A stretch of 64,000 bases of DNA from Roseobacter sp. GAI101 (GTDB lineage Bacteria; Pseudomonadota; Alphaproteobacteria; Rhodobacterales; Rhodobacteraceae), in NCBI RefSeq assembly GCF_000156335.1, contig NZ_DS999215.1, positions 75,844 to 139,843 on the forward strand, in the 5' to 3' direction. The position numbers and the translations under genes are program-made. How positions within the stretch are numbered: position 1 is the first letter of the stretch; each line of letters opens with the position of its first letter. Of the stretch, positions 7,869 to 16,376 are shown one piece after another. The notes below the pieces were generated by a model, which worked only from the letters and a program-made list of their open reading frames with translations, made no database searches and was not told the DNA's origin.

Positions 7869-8952
7869 GAAGTGCAGTTCTTGATATCTCGTTTTACTCC
7901 AACCGGTTCTGTATTTCCATCAGGTTGCTTTCAAAGACCTCAGCGGGCGTCCGGTAGCCAAGGCACTTGCGCGGCGTTGCGTTGAGGCGGTGGCAAATCG
8001 ACCTCAAATATCGATTTGTCAGCGCCGTCGGTGCGGTTGATCTTGGCAGGTATCGGCGCAGCCTGTTGTTCGTATTCTCAACACTGCCTTTCTGATAGGG
8101 CGCTTGCGGGTCACAGAACCAGGCATCCGCACCGATCCCGGCCTTGAGATGCTTCCATGCCGAAAACTCGGTGCCGCGATCAAAGGTGATAGACTGGCGC
8201 GCGTCGGCGGGCAGGGGAGCCAACCCGTTGATCAGGGACTCCATGATCGGTTTGGATTGGCGATCTTCATTACGCATCACGACGGCATAGCGGCTGACGC
8301 GCTCGACCAATGACGTCACGTTTACCTTCCCATGCTCCTTGCGGAACATCATCAAGTCGCACTCCCAATGGCCGAATTCCAAGCGTTCTGAGACGCGCTC
8401 AGGCCTGTGTGACAGGCTTTGAACGTCGAATATGTGGGTTCTGTTGTGCCTGCGGTAACCACGCGGTCGGCGGCGACGGCGATGCTCAGGGAGATGGCGG
8501 TAGAACTGTTCCTCGCGACCGTCTTTGGAATAGGCAAAGCGATAGATCGTCTCGTGGCTCACGCGGATCGGGTGCCGTTCGAGCCGCATCCGGCCGGCGA
8601 TCTGTTCGGGGGACCAGCCAGCCTTCAGGCGGTCTTCGATCGCGGCTTTCAAATCAGGGTGAATGATCATCTTGCGATGGATCGCGCGGCGCTGCTCATA
8701 TTTGTCCTGAGCGACGAGCGCGTGATACCCATTTAGCTCAGGGAGTTCGTCGTCCGTGTACCGATTACGCTTAATGTCTCGGTAGATCGTGGACGGGTCG
8801 CGACCCAGTCGATCCGCGATCTCTGAAATCGGCATTTTGGCTTCAAGCCACTTTGCAAGCTTGCGACGTTCGTCCAGCTTCAGGTGACAGTAGTGGGTTC
8901 CCATTCTTCATCCTCCGTGCAACTCTCTGTTTTAGTAAAGAATTTGCACTTC
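7869..8952. mobile_element. IS30-family insertion sequence
   Basis: An intact transposase flanked by imperfect inverted ends. The left end begins GAAGTGCAGTTCTTGATA at 7869; the right end read inward from 8952 begins GAAGTGCAAATTCTTTAC. The element is about 1.08 kb, normal for IS30. The exact last base and target duplication are not settled. Confidence 0.75.
7894..8904 (-). CDS. IS30-family transposase
   Basis: 336 residues, full length for the family. The N-terminal helix-turn-helix (LDERRKLAKWLEAKMPISEI, then ADRLGRDPSTIYRDI) is followed by a second helix-turn-helix region (GWSPEQIAGRMRLE). The catalytic core has the three acidic residues in FGHWECDLM, ITFDRGTEF and KGSVENTNNRLRRYLP, the last being the IS30 signature. 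It catalyses copy and paste of its own element. No frameshift is seen, so it is probably active. It separates the mobile zone from the metabolic genes to the right. Confidence 0.95.
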   Translation of the reverse strand: MGTHYCHLKLDERRKLAKWLEAKMPISEIADRLGRDPSTIYRDIKRNRYTDDELPELNGYHALVAQDKYEQRRAIHRKMIIHPDLKAAIEDRLKAGWSPEQIAGRMRLERHPIRVSHETIYRFAYSKDGREEQFYRHLPEHRRRRRPRGYRRHNRTHIFDVQSLSHRPERVSERLEFGHWECDLMMFRKEHGKVNVTSLVERVSRYAVVMRNEDRQSKPIMESLINGLAPLPADARQSITFDRGTEFSAWKHLKAGIGADAWFCDPQAPYQKGSVENTNNRLRRYLPRSTAPTALTNRYLRSICHRLNATPRKCLGYRTPAEVFESNLMEIQNRLE

Positions 8953-9032
8953 GTTTGTGAATCCACCGCGTACACACGAAAAAACCCATAAACTAAATTA
9001 TGTAAAATATAGCACGGCTTGTCTCACATTAC

Positions 9033-9356
9033 TCAATCGCCGGCTGCGCAGCGTTTGCATAATTGTGTGTACAGGACCGCCTCAAGCCGTTCTTTCGAAA
9101 TTTGGTCCCCGCATTTCTTGCAGATACCGTAGCTGCCGTTTTCGATCCTTGTTATTGCACGATTGAGCAGCATGATCTCCTTTTGCGCAGCAAGCCCGAG
9201 ACTTTCCAGGACCTCATCATCCTCAAGGTCGATTGACTGATCATCCAGATCTGCGGTCTTGGGTTCGCCCAGTTCATGGTCAAGTTCGTGAACACGTTCA
9301 TCCAACTCTTGCAAACGTGCGGTGATCAAATTTCCGAAGTGGGTCAGGTCAGGCAT
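9033..9356 (-). CDS. DksA/TraR C4-type zinc finger protein
   Basis: 107 residues from the ATG at 9354-9356, chosen because GAGGA lies just upstream. An N-terminal helical part rich in acidic and leucine residues (NLITARLQELDERVHELDHE) and a central acidic tip (DDQSIDLEDDEVLESLG) are followed by the zinc finger CKKC-(17)-CKRC near the C-terminus. Proteins of this family enter the RNA polymerase secondary channel and modulate stringent-response promoters; small versions often accompany stress genes. It is the last gene of a leftward series starting with the Crp/Fnr regulator at 11298, with a 93-bp gap to the preceding gene. It could have its own promoter. Confidence 0.85.
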   Translation of the reverse strand: MPDLTHFGNLITARLQELDERVHELDHELGEPKTADLDDQSIDLEDDEVLESLGLAAQKEIMLLNRAITRIENGSYGICKKCGDQISKERLEAVLYTQLCKRCAAGD

Positions 9357-9449
9357 ATCTTGTCCTCGATCAGGGTGTGACATTTTTGGTAGAGGCCGCC
9401 CAGTCATGGAAACTGATCAAAGGCTACAAGGCGGCTTCAGGTCGGTCGG

Positions 9450-9896
9450 TTATTCCGCAGCGCGCGCGCTGCCTGAACGCGATGCTTTCCAATCCGACAG
9501 GGCCCGTGTCGCCAGCATTCCCGCGATCAGCGCGATCACAAAAGCGATGACGTCCGAATTCAAAGTTCCTAGTGCCGGTAATGCCCCGCCAGGACAGAAG
9601 CCGGCAATGCCCCAACCCACGCCAAAGATACCGGCCCCGGTGATCAACCGGGCATCTAGCCTGCGGTTCTTCGGGATATCGAAGGTCGGCTCGAACACGG
9701 GCGCGGTCCGGCGCAAGACAAGACGGTAGCCGATGAAGGTGACGAGCACGGCACCCCCCATCACAAAGGCCAAGCTGGGGTCCCATGTTCCCGCGACATC
9801 GAAAAAGTTTATCACCTTTGCGGGGTTCGCCATGCCGGACAGGGAAATACCCGTCCCGAACAGAACGCCGACAAGGAATGTCAAAAGGCTGCGCAT
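9450..9896 (-). CDS. YeeE/YedE-family sulfur transporter half (DUF6691-like)
   Basis: 148-residue membrane protein with about four hydrophobic segments. It carries GMANPAKVINFFDVAGTWDPSLA and, near the C-terminus, the conserved GWGIAGFCPGGALPALG with a single Cys. These are hallmarks of the YeeE/YedE (PmpB-type) family, which imports thiosulfate or other reduced sulfur species through conserved Cys residues. Only 3 bp separate it from the other half at 9900-10331, so the two are surely co-translated and probably form one transporter. Such pairs are known next to persulfide-handling genes; here a persulfide dioxygenase-like gene lies at 29.3 kb on the same segment. Confidence 0.85.
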   Translation of the reverse strand: MRSLLTFLVGVLFGTGISLSGMANPAKVINFFDVAGTWDPSLAFVMGGAVLVTFIGYRLVLRRTAPVFEPTFDIPKNRRLDARLITGAGIFGVGWGIAGFCPGGALPALGTLNSDVIAFVIALIAGMLATRALSDWKASRSGSARAAE

Positions 9897-9899
9897 GTT

Positions 9900-10331
9900 T
9901 CAGGCTCCCAGAATATGACGGATGACGTAGACGGTCAGGCCGGTTGTCAGCATGAATGTCCCCGTTGCGGCAAATGATCTGGGCGACAGGCGCGCAAGCC
10001 CGCAGACCCCGTGGCCGGATGTACACCCGCTGCCCAAGGTGACGCCTATGCCTACCAGAACCCCACCTACCGCCAAAACCGGCGTCGAGGCCGTTACGTT
10101 GATCGCAGGCAGCTGGCCTGCGATGACGAAATAGACCCAAGGACCGGCGAACATTCCTGCGAGCATCATCACCCGCCATGTCCAATCATACCTGCTGGCT
10201 GGCAAAAGCACGCCGGCCAGGATGCCGGTTGCCCCCAGAATACGCCCGCGCAACAGCATCAGGCATACCGCCGCAAGGCCGATCAACACGCCTCCTGCCA
10301 GCGATTCAATTGGTGTAAATGCGGTTTCCAT
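9900..10331 (-). CDS. YeeE/YedE-family sulfur transporter half
   Basis: 143 residues from the ATG at 10329-10331, which overlaps the stop of the preceding gene by one base (TGATG). It has about four membrane segments and the conserved VLVGIGVTLGSGCTSGHGVCGLARLSPRS block, where two Cys residues line the substrate path in the YeeE/YedE (PmpA-type) family. The likely role is uptake of reduced inorganic sulfur. It is tightly linked to the second half at 9450-9896. An alternative upstream start exists but would run through the DUF2892 gene, so it is rejected. Confidence 0.88.
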   Translation of the reverse strand: METAFTPIESLAGGVLIGLAAVCLMLLRGRILGATGILAGVLLPASRYDWTWRVMMLAGMFAGPWVYFVIAGQLPAINVTASTPVLAVGGVLVGIGVTLGSGCTSGHGVCGLARLSPRSFAATGTFMLTTGLTVYVIRHILGA

Positions 10332-10546
10332 CAGGTGATCCTGCACGTGGACAGACCGACGAGCCTGTACAGGGGGCAAAACCGGAAAAGCGCGGTGGCG
10401 ATAAGGATCACGCCCAGCGTCATGCTGCCATAGGCATAGTAGGCATTGGACCAGATGGCGGGCATGTTCAAAAGCGGCGCGATGATCAGAACGATGCCCA
10501 GAATGGCCCGTATGATGCGGTCCGCAGTTCCAACGTTGGCACTCAT
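10331..10546 (-). CDS. DUF2892 (YgaP-type transmembrane domain) protein
   Basis: 71 residues with two membrane helices (IIRAILGIVLIIAPLLNM and a second around YGSMTLGVILIATALFRFCPLYRLVGLSTC). This is the DUF2892 domain, which in E. coli YgaP is fused to a rhodanese and here stands alone, as is common in sulfur-import clusters. The FCPLYRLVGLSTC end, with two Cys, is the conserved part of the family. It overlaps the next gene by 1 bp. An AAAGGAG-like stretch lies before the ATG. It probably works with the two YeeE/YedE proteins in moving or holding reduced sulfur. Confidence 0.85.
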   Translation of the reverse strand: MSANVGTADRIIRAILGIVLIIAPLLNMPAIWSNAYYAYGSMTLGVILIATALFRFCPLYRLVGLSTCRIT

Positions 10547-10629
10547 GATAGTCTCCTTTTCGGGTAGAGTTCAGGTTGATTGCGCCGGGCACGCCAGCCT
10601 GTCGGGGGCAATGTGACGTCGTCCGCTAC

Positions 10630-11298
10630 TCAGGGTGATTGCGCCAATCGCCGGATCGCCGGACCATTGCGCAAGTCGATTTCGCCACGGCTCATGCTTA
10701 CCCAGCCCCGCCGTTCGAACTCCTTGAGCTGTCGCGCTACCACTTCGCGTGCCGTCCCCAATTCGGTGGCAAGCTGTTGGTGTGTGAGGTGCAGAACGGA
10801 TTTGGTGCCCTGAAGTTCGAGAAGTTTTTGGGCCACGCGAATGTCCATCCGTTTGAAGGCAATTTCTTCGATCACCTGAAACAGGTCCGTGATCCGCTTT
10901 GAATATGCCTCGAACACGAAGGCGCGAAACTCCTTCGAGACTGACATCAGCTTGTCAAAAACTTCGCGCGGTATCAGGATCGCTTCGACAAAGGTTTCCG
11001 CAATGCCTTCAGCGGTGTAATTTTCAAACGCCAGCAAGCACGCCGTCGTCAACACGCAGCTTTCGCCTGCGTGGACGCGGTAGAGCACAATCTCTCGGCC
11101 ATCTGCGGACCGCTGTTGCACGCGCACGGTCCCCGACACGAGCAACAGAAGATCTTTCGCCGGATTTCCGGGGCCGAAAATCACGGTTCCCTGTTTCAGG
11201 GGTACAAATCGCGCGTGTCGGTCCAGCAACGCCGTCGCCGTTCCGGGCAGCCCTGCAAGCCCCGCAAATTTGTCGCGCCACATTGGTTTAATCAGCAT
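10630..11298 (-). CDS. Crp/Fnr-family transcriptional regulator
   Basis: 222 residues from the ATG at 11296-11298. The N-terminal cyclic-nucleotide-type sensor barrel (about 25-140) includes GTVIFGPGNPAKDLLLLVSG. The C-terminal winged helix has LTHQQLATELGTAREVVARQLKEFERRGWV. The N-terminal Cys cluster of FNR is absent, so it is not an iron-sulfur FNR. Two Cys lie close together in GESCVLTTACLLA and could sense thiols or persulfides; this is inference. The recognition helix reads R-E-V-V-A-R, keeping the Glu and Arg of FNR (E-x-x-S-R) but with Ala for Ser. It heads the leftward sulfur operon and is divergent from the ABC exporter; two FNR-type boxes lie between. Confidence 0.9.
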   Translation of the reverse strand: MLIKPMWRDKFAGLAGLPGTATALLDRHARFVPLKQGTVIFGPGNPAKDLLLLVSGTVRVQQRSADGREIVLYRVHAGESCVLTTACLLAFENYTAEGIAETFVEAILIPREVFDKLMSVSKEFRAFVFEAYSKRITDLFQVIEEIAFKRMDIRVAQKLLELQGTKSVLHLTHQQLATELGTAREVVARQLKEFERRGWVSMSRGEIDLRNGPAIRRLAQSP

Positions 11299-11347
11299 GT
11301 TACCTGTCCTGTTTTTATTGACATTAATCCAATGACGGGGGTGCCTC

Positions 11348-11361
11348 TTGATATTTGTCAA
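11348..11361. promoter_or_regulatory. FNR/FixK-type box TTGATATTTGTCAA
   Basis: Exact match to TTGAY-N4-RTCAA, 50 bp before the Crp/Fnr gene start at 11298 and 147 bp before the ABC ATPase. It may serve either divergent unit; autoregulation is likely. Confidence 0.7.
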
Positions 11362-11444
11362 AGCTCGGGAACCGGTTTCCTGAAGGATCTGACCGCGTGG
11401 TGCGGGACAGCGCGCCGGTCGCTGCAACCCCCGTGCGAAAAGAA

Positions 11445-11458
11445 TTGAGATTGATCAA
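11445..11458. promoter_or_regulatory. FNR/FixK-type box TTGAGATTGATCAA
   Basis: TTGAG-N4-ATCAA, 50 bp before the start of the ABC ATPase gene at 11508. It differs from the FNR consensus only by G at the fifth position, a variant repeated at several other sites in this window. Confidence 0.6.
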
Positions 11459-11507
11459 TGGTGCCCTTCGCGGCCCCTTCTAGGATGGTTCGCAGCAGGA
11501 GAGAGCC

Positions 11508-12215
11508 GTGGCAGATATCATCTTCAGAACGCAAGGCGTGACCAAGATCTATGACACGGGCGGGGTAAAGGTATACGCATTGGACGGCGTTGATCTGGAG
11601 CTTTACAAAAGCGAATTGACCGTGCTGCTGGGCCCCTCGGGCAGCGGGAAATCGACGCTTTTGAACATCCTTGGCGGGCTGGATCATGCCACGGGCGGCC
11701 GCGTCTGGTTTGATCAGACCGAACTGACGAACATGTCCGATCGCGAGCTTACCAGATACCGGCGCGATCACGTCGGGTTCGTGTTCCAGTTCTACAATCT
11801 CGTGCCCAGCCTGACGGCGCGTGAAAACGTGCAACTTGTCACCGACGTGGCCCCTGACCCGATGCCGGCTGACGAAGCATTGGGGCTGGTCGGGCTGGGC
11901 AAGCGGATGGATCACTTTCCGTCCGAAATGTCGGGCGGGGAACAGCAGCGGGTTGCCATCGCGCGGGCCATCGCGAAACGCCCGCAGATCCTGTTATGCG
12001 ATGAACCCACGGGGGCCTTGGACAGCGCCACGGGGGTGCAGGTCCTTGAGGTTCTGCGCGACATCAACGACCGCTTTGGCACCACGACCGTGGTCATCAC
12101 CCATAATGCCGAAATTCAGCGCATGGCCCATCGGGTGATCTTCTTCCAAGACGGTAAAATCAGCGAAACGCGGGTCAATGAAACGCGGCTCGCCCCGTCC
12201 GAGATCGTGTGGTAG
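11508..12215 (+). CDS. ABC transporter ATPase, MacB/LolD/DevA type
   Basis: 235 residues with all ABC motifs: Walker [11 protein letters not shown]-loop FVFQFYNL, signature [14 protein letters not shown], Walker [13 protein letters not shown], and the switch His in VITHN. The [10 protein letters not shown] form is typical of the MacB/LolD/DevA subfamily, which drives export through FtsX-like permeases rather than substrate uptake. It is followed directly by such a permease (12221) and a membrane fusion protein (14589), forming a three-gene export system. Two FNR-type boxes precede it. The transported substrate is not evident from sequence; candidates are lipids, peptides or toxic compounds. 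Confidence 0.93.
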   Translation: MADIIFRTQGVTKIYDTGGVKVYALDGVDLELYKSELTVLLGPSGSGKSTLLNILGGLDHATGGRVWFDQTELTNMSDRELTRYRRDHVGFVFQFYNLVPSLTARENVQLVTDVAPDPMPADEALGLVGLGKRMDHFPSEMSGGEQQRVAIARAIAKRPQILLCDEPTGALDSATGVQVLEVLRDINDRFGTTTVVITHNAEIQRMAHRVIFFQDGKISETRVNETRLAPSEIVW

Positions 12216-12220
12216 CCACC

Positions 12221-14584
12221 ATGCACGCTCTGGACATCAAACTGCTGCGCGACTTCAAGCGGCTTTGGATACAGGCCCTCGCGATTGCGATGGTGCTGGC
12301 GTGTGGGGTGGCGATCCTTTTGACATCTGTCGGGATGTACAAGGCGTTGTCCGAGACCCGCATCGCCTATTACGAACGCAACCGCTTTGCCGATGTCTTT
12401 GCCCATGCCACGCGCGCACCTTTGTCTCTGCTGGCGGAAATTGCCAACATCGACGGGGTGATGAACGTCGAGGCGCGGATCACGGGCGGCGCAACCCTGG
12501 ACATTCCCGGTCGGGTCAGAACCGCGGTGGGGCAAATTCTGTCATACCCCGAAGACGCTGATCCTGTGTTGAACCTGCCCTTTCTGGTGACGGGCCGTTT
12601 CCCCAACGCATTAAGCACCACCGAAGTCACCGTGAACGCCCCCTTTGCCCGCGCCAACGGTTTCGAGCTTGGAGACAGCTTCAGCGCCAACCTGCGCGGG
12701 CAAAAGCGTGACCTGACGATTGTCGGCACCGCCCTGTCGCCCGAGTTTGTTTATACCATCGGCCCCGGTGCGCTGATGCCCGACAACACGGCCTTTGGCA
12801 TCATCTGGATGCCGGAACGCGCGGCGGCAGCGGCGTTTGACATGACGGGTGCGTTCAATGATGTGTCGATCGCCTTGGCAGCGGGCACGACGACAGCGCC
12901 CGTGATTGACGCGGTCGATACGCTGCTGGAACCGTTCGGGGGCTTGGGGGCCTATGACCGCACGACCCAGCAATCCGATGCGTTTCTGGATGCGGAAATC
13001 AACCAGCTGAAAGGTATGGCGGCCATCCTGCCGCCGATCTTTTTCGTGATATCTGGGTTTCTGGTCAGCATGGTGATGAGCCGGATCATCACGCTGGAAC
13101 GCAGCGAGATCGGGTTGCTCAAGGCCATCGGATATTCGAACATCGAGATCTGCTTGCATTATCTCATGCTGGCCGCCCTGATCGCGGTGGTCGGCGTGCT
13201 GGTGGGCTGGGCGGCTGGAACGGCGTTGGCGCGGACAACCGCGTGGCAATACGCACAGTTCTTCGATTTTCCTTTCGTGATCTTCCGCGTGTCCTATTGG
13301 GTTTATGCCGCGTCGGGGCTGGCGGCGTTGCTGACCACCAGTCTGGGGGCCATGCAAGCTGCCCTCAGGGCGGCAAGGCTGGCCCCCGCGATTGCGATGC
13401 AGCCCCCTGCCCCACCCCGCTTCAAGCGGTCCTTCGTCGACGATGTCATGACGCACCTGCGTCTGGCGCAGTCTACCGTCATGATCCTGCGGTCGCTCTT
13501 GCGCTGGCCGCTGCGCAGTTTTCTGACCTCGCTGGGTCTCGCGCTGGCTGTTGCATCGGTGATTGCGGCCACGTTCATCAATGATGCGCTGGACGAGATT
13601 GTCGATCTGGCATTCTACCAAACCAACCGCCAGGACGCGATGTTGCTGTTTGCCGACGAGATTCCCGAAGCCGCCCTGGAAGACGTCCGCCATCTGCCGG
13701 GCGTGTTGCAGGCCGAGAGCCAGCAGTTTCATGCGGCCATTCTGCGCCACGGTCATCTTGCCAAACGCGTGGCAGTCGAAGCGCATCGCCCCGGTAACGA
13801 CCTGAGCCGCGTTCTGGATGCTAAAGGCAAGCCACTGGAGGTCCCCCCCGGCGGTATCGTGCTGTCAGAGCGGCTTGCCGAGTATCTTGAGGTGCAACCC
13901 GGTCAAAGCATTGATGTCGAATTCCTGAGTGGCCGGCGCGAGACATTCAGCGTCAATGTCACGGCGCTGGTGGAGCTGCATTTCGGGCTGGGGGCCTATG
14001 TTGATTTCGCATATCTGAACGCGCTGTTTCGCCAGGCACCGCGGGTTTCAACGGTCAACATCACGCTGGACACGGCGCAGACAGACGCCCTGCATGCCGC
14101 GATCAAGAACACACCGCGCATCACCGGCATCATAGAAATGAACGAAAACCGCCGATCGTTTCAGGATACGATCGAAAAGAATATCCTAGTAATGAACGCG
14201 ATCTACATCGTCGTGGCGGTGCTGATCACCATCGGTGTCGCCTATAACGCCGCACGTATCCAGTTGTCCGAACGCGCGCGCGAATTGGCGAGCCTGCGTA
14301 TCCTCGGTTATGGGCGGGGTGAAATATCCTATATTCTGGTTGGTGAAATGATGCTGATCGCGCTCGTGGCGCAGCCCTTCGGTTGGCTGATCGGTGCAGG
14401 GATCGCCCGTATGATGACGAACGCCTTCACCAGTGATCTCTATGCGATCCCGCTTGTTCTGAAACCGCCGAGATTCACATTTGCCAGTCTTGTCGTGTTA
14501 AGCGCGGCACTTGCATCCGTGATGATCGTCCGGCGTCGCCTGGACCGGCTTGATCTGGTTGCGGTCATGAAAACGAGGGAGTGA
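12221..14584 (+). CDS. FtsX-like ABC permease (MacB/DevC type, double)
   Basis: 787 residues if started at ATG 12221 (a GTG at 12209 overlaps the ATPase stop and is the alternative). It has an N-terminal membrane anchor, a periplasmic MacB-type domain, a first FtsX block (PPIFFVISGFLVSMVMSRII, then LERSEIGLLKAIGYSNIEI), a middle membrane segment, a second periplasmic domain, and a second FtsX block (IYIVVAVLITIGVAYNAARI, then LSERARELASLRILGYGRGEI). The two blocks are internal duplicates, so this is a fused double permease of about 790 residues. It works with the ATPase upstream and the adaptor 4 bp downstream in export from the inner membrane or periplasm. Confidence 0.9.
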   Translation: MHALDIKLLRDFKRLWIQALAIAMVLACGVAILLTSVGMYKALSETRIAYYERNRFADVFAHATRAPLSLLAEIANIDGVMNVEARITGGATLDIPGRVRTAVGQILSYPEDADPVLNLPFLVTGRFPNALSTTEVTVNAPFARANGFELGDSFSANLRGQKRDLTIVGTALSPEFVYTIGPGALMPDNTAFGIIWMPERAAAAAFDMTGAFNDVSIALAAGTTTAPVIDAVDTLLEPFGGLGAYDRTTQQSDAFLDAEINQLKGMAAILPPIFFVISGFLVSMVMSRIITLERSEIGLLKAIGYSNIEICLHYLMLAALIAVVGVLVGWAAGTALARTTAWQYAQFFDFPFVIFRVSYWVYAASGLAALLTTSLGAMQAALRAARLAPAIAMQPPAPPRFKRSFVDDVMTHLRLAQSTVMILRSLLRWPLRSFLTSLGLALAVASVIAATFINDALDEIVDLAFYQTNRQDAMLLFADEIPEAALEDVRHLPGVLQAESQQFHAAILRHGHLAKRVAVEAHRPGNDLSRVLDAKGKPLEVPPGGIVLSERLAEYLEVQPGQSIDVEFLSGRRETFSVNVTALVELHFGLGAYVDFAYLNALFRQAPRVSTVNITLDTAQTDALHAAIKNTPRITGIIEMNENRRSFQDTIEKNILVMNAIYIVVAVLITIGVAYNAARIQLSERARELASLRILGYGRGEISYILVGEMMLIALVAQPFGWLIGAGIARMMTNAFTSDLYAIPLVLKPPRFTFASLVVLSAALASVMIVRRRLDRLDLVAVMKTRE

Positions 14585-14588
14585 ACAC

Positions 14589-15800
14589 ATGCCCTATTCG
14601 ACCCGCACGCTTGTCCTGATCGGCATTGGCACTGCGCTGGTGGCCGGTCTGTCCTATGTCAGCTTTCGCACCGATCCGGTTGCGGTCGATCTGGCCACGG
14701 TCAGCCGAGGCCCTCTCGAGGTTACAATCAATGCCGACGGGCAGACGCAGGTCCGTGACCTGTTCGAGGTCGCATCACCAATCGCCGGGACTGCGTTGCG
14801 GTCCCCTGTCGACGAGGGGGATGTGGTCCGCAAGGGCGAGACGGTCGTCGCGATCGTCCGCCCGTCTTCCGCAGGTTTGCTGGACGCACGCGCCCAGCTT
14901 CAGGCCGAAGCTGCCCTGCAAGAGGCGACAGCCGCACGCCATGTGGCGCAGGCGGATCTTAAACAGGCCCAAGAGACACAACGCTTTGCCCAGGCGCAGT
15001 ATGAACGGACACAGGCGCTGGTCACACGCGGTTTCGCATCCATCACCCGGCTGGAGAATGATACACAGGCGCTGGCGGTCGCTAATGCCACGGTCGAAGC
15101 GGCCCAGGCGCGGATTGATATGGCGGATGGCGCGATTGAACGCGCGCGGGCCAGCCTGCTGCCCCCCAACCCCCAGGATACGCCCCCGGAAAGCTGCTGC
15201 GTCATGATAACTTCGCCCACGGACGGGGTTGTCCTGTCGGTGGCCGCCATCAGTGAACGGCCCGTGTCCATTGGCACCCCGTTGGTCGGCATCGGCGATC
15301 CGGCTCGGCTGGAACTGGTGGCGGACATACTGTCGAATGACGCGGTGCGGCTCAAGCCCGGTGCGCTGGCCTATGTGGAACGCTGGGGCGGCGACGAGGT
15401 GCTGCAGGCAAGGCTTGAACGGATCGACCCCAAGGCGCGGACGAAAGTCTCGGCCCTCGGGATCGAAGAGCAGCGCGTTGACGCCTATTTCGATCTGGTC
15501 AGCCCATCCGGTTCCCGCCCCGAACTGGGGGACGGGTTTTCGGTCTTTCTGCGGATCGTGGAATGGCGTGCAGATGATGTGTTGCAGATCCCGCTTAGCG
15601 CCGCCTTCAGGGATGACATGGGTTGGGCCGTTTTTGTGGCGCTGGATGGGGTCGCGGAAAAGCGTCCCGTGACGTTGGGCCGCCGCAACGACCGGAGGGT
15701 CGAGGTCATAGAAGGGCTGGAGCAGGGAGAGCATGTCGTCACCCACCCCAGCGATGCGATTGCCGCCGGTGTCGCGCTGGTAGAAAGATCGGAGTTGTAG
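14589..15800 (+). CDS. HlyD/MacA-family periplasmic adaptor
   Basis: 403 residues with an N-terminal membrane anchor (TLVLIGIGTALVAGLSYVSF), then a split lipoyl domain (VASPIAGTALRSPVDEGDVVRKGETVVAI and its partner MITSPTDGVVLSV), separated by an alpha-helical hairpin rich in Ala, Gln and Arg (about residues 95-200). Beta-barrel and membrane-proximal domains follow. This is the membrane fusion protein that links inner-membrane ABC exporters to an outer-membrane channel. It starts 4 bp after the permease stop, so it is the third gene of the exporter operon. No TolC-like gene is in the window, so a channel from elsewhere would be used. Confidence 0.9.
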   Translation: MPYSTRTLVLIGIGTALVAGLSYVSFRTDPVAVDLATVSRGPLEVTINADGQTQVRDLFEVASPIAGTALRSPVDEGDVVRKGETVVAIVRPSSAGLLDARAQLQAEAALQEATAARHVAQADLKQAQETQRFAQAQYERTQALVTRGFASITRLENDTQALAVANATVEAAQARIDMADGAIERARASLLPPNPQDTPPESCCVMITSPTDGVVLSVAAISERPVSIGTPLVGIGDPARLELVADILSNDAVRLKPGALAYVERWGGDEVLQARLERIDPKARTKVSALGIEEQRVDAYFDLVSPSGSRPELGDGFSVFLRIVEWRADDVLQIPLSAAFRDDMGWAVFVALDGVAEKRPVTLGRRNDRRVEVIEGLEQGEHVVTHPSDAIAAGVALVERSEL

Positions 15801-15865
15801 GCGCTGGTTTCGGCGCAGGGGGTGCCCCGCCCCGCCCCGCCCCGGCACGGCCCCCATGGCTGCGG

Positions 15866-16219
15866 TCAGCTGCGGTCTTCGCCGTCCGGTAACTTCAGGG
15901 CTTTTGTGCCCATCTCGACCAGCTTGCTGGTCTCGGCTTGGTATTGGTCAATCGCTCTTTGCAAGTACTGGCCACGGATATGCTGAAGGTTCGCCACGTT
16001 CTTGCAGTGCAGAAGCTCGTGCTGAACCTTGACGTCTTCCTTGATGCGTTCAGCCACGAAATCGGCCATTTCCGCGCTCATGTCGCTGAGCGCTTCCACC
16101 CATGCGGTGCCCATGCCCATCATACTGCCAAATCCGGCCTTCTGAATCTGCGTCATCGCGCTGAAAGGATCGGTTGCTGAAGAGGTCTTGGGGGTTTGGG
16201 TCTGAGGTTTGTCGACCAT
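15866..16219 (-). CDS. Phasin-family protein
   Basis: 117 residues, mostly amphipathic helix without membrane segments. The core SAMTQIQKAGFGSMMGMGTAWVEALSDMSAEMADFVAERIKEDVK, followed by QHELLHCKNVANLQHIRGQYLQRAIDQYQAETSKLVEMG, matches the Phasin_2 family, proteins that coat polyhydroxyalkanoate granules or act as chaperone-like stress proteins. The N-terminal 17 residues are polar and disordered. A gene-internal ribosome site (GGAGGACC region) lies before the ATG, and an FNR-type box is 61 bp upstream. In other bacteria phasins are induced when oxygen limits growth and PHA accumulates, which suits the neighbourhood. Confidence 0.85.
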   Translation of the reverse strand: MVDKPQTQTPKTSSATDPFSAMTQIQKAGFGSMMGMGTAWVEALSDMSAEMADFVAERIKEDVKVQHELLHCKNVANLQHIRGQYLQRAIDQYQAETSKLVEMGTKALKLPDGEDRS

Positions 16220-16279
16220 CTCGGGTCCTCCGGTTGATGAAGTTACGGGTGCACGCTAGGCTGGAATGCCGCGGAGGCC

Positions 16280-16293
16280 TTGATATTGCTCAA
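16280..16293. promoter_or_regulatory. FNR/FixK-type box TTGATATTGCTCAA
   Basis: Reads TTGAG-CAAT-ATCAA on the minus strand, 61 bp before the phasin gene start. One position off the TTGAY-N4-RTCAA consensus. Confidence 0.55.
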
Positions 16294-16376
16294 TCGTTGC
16301 CAAGCCCCGAGGGTCGAAAAGAAGATATTGGCGGCGACGGTTGTCCTGCGACGCACAAGACCATCGCGGCGGCCAT

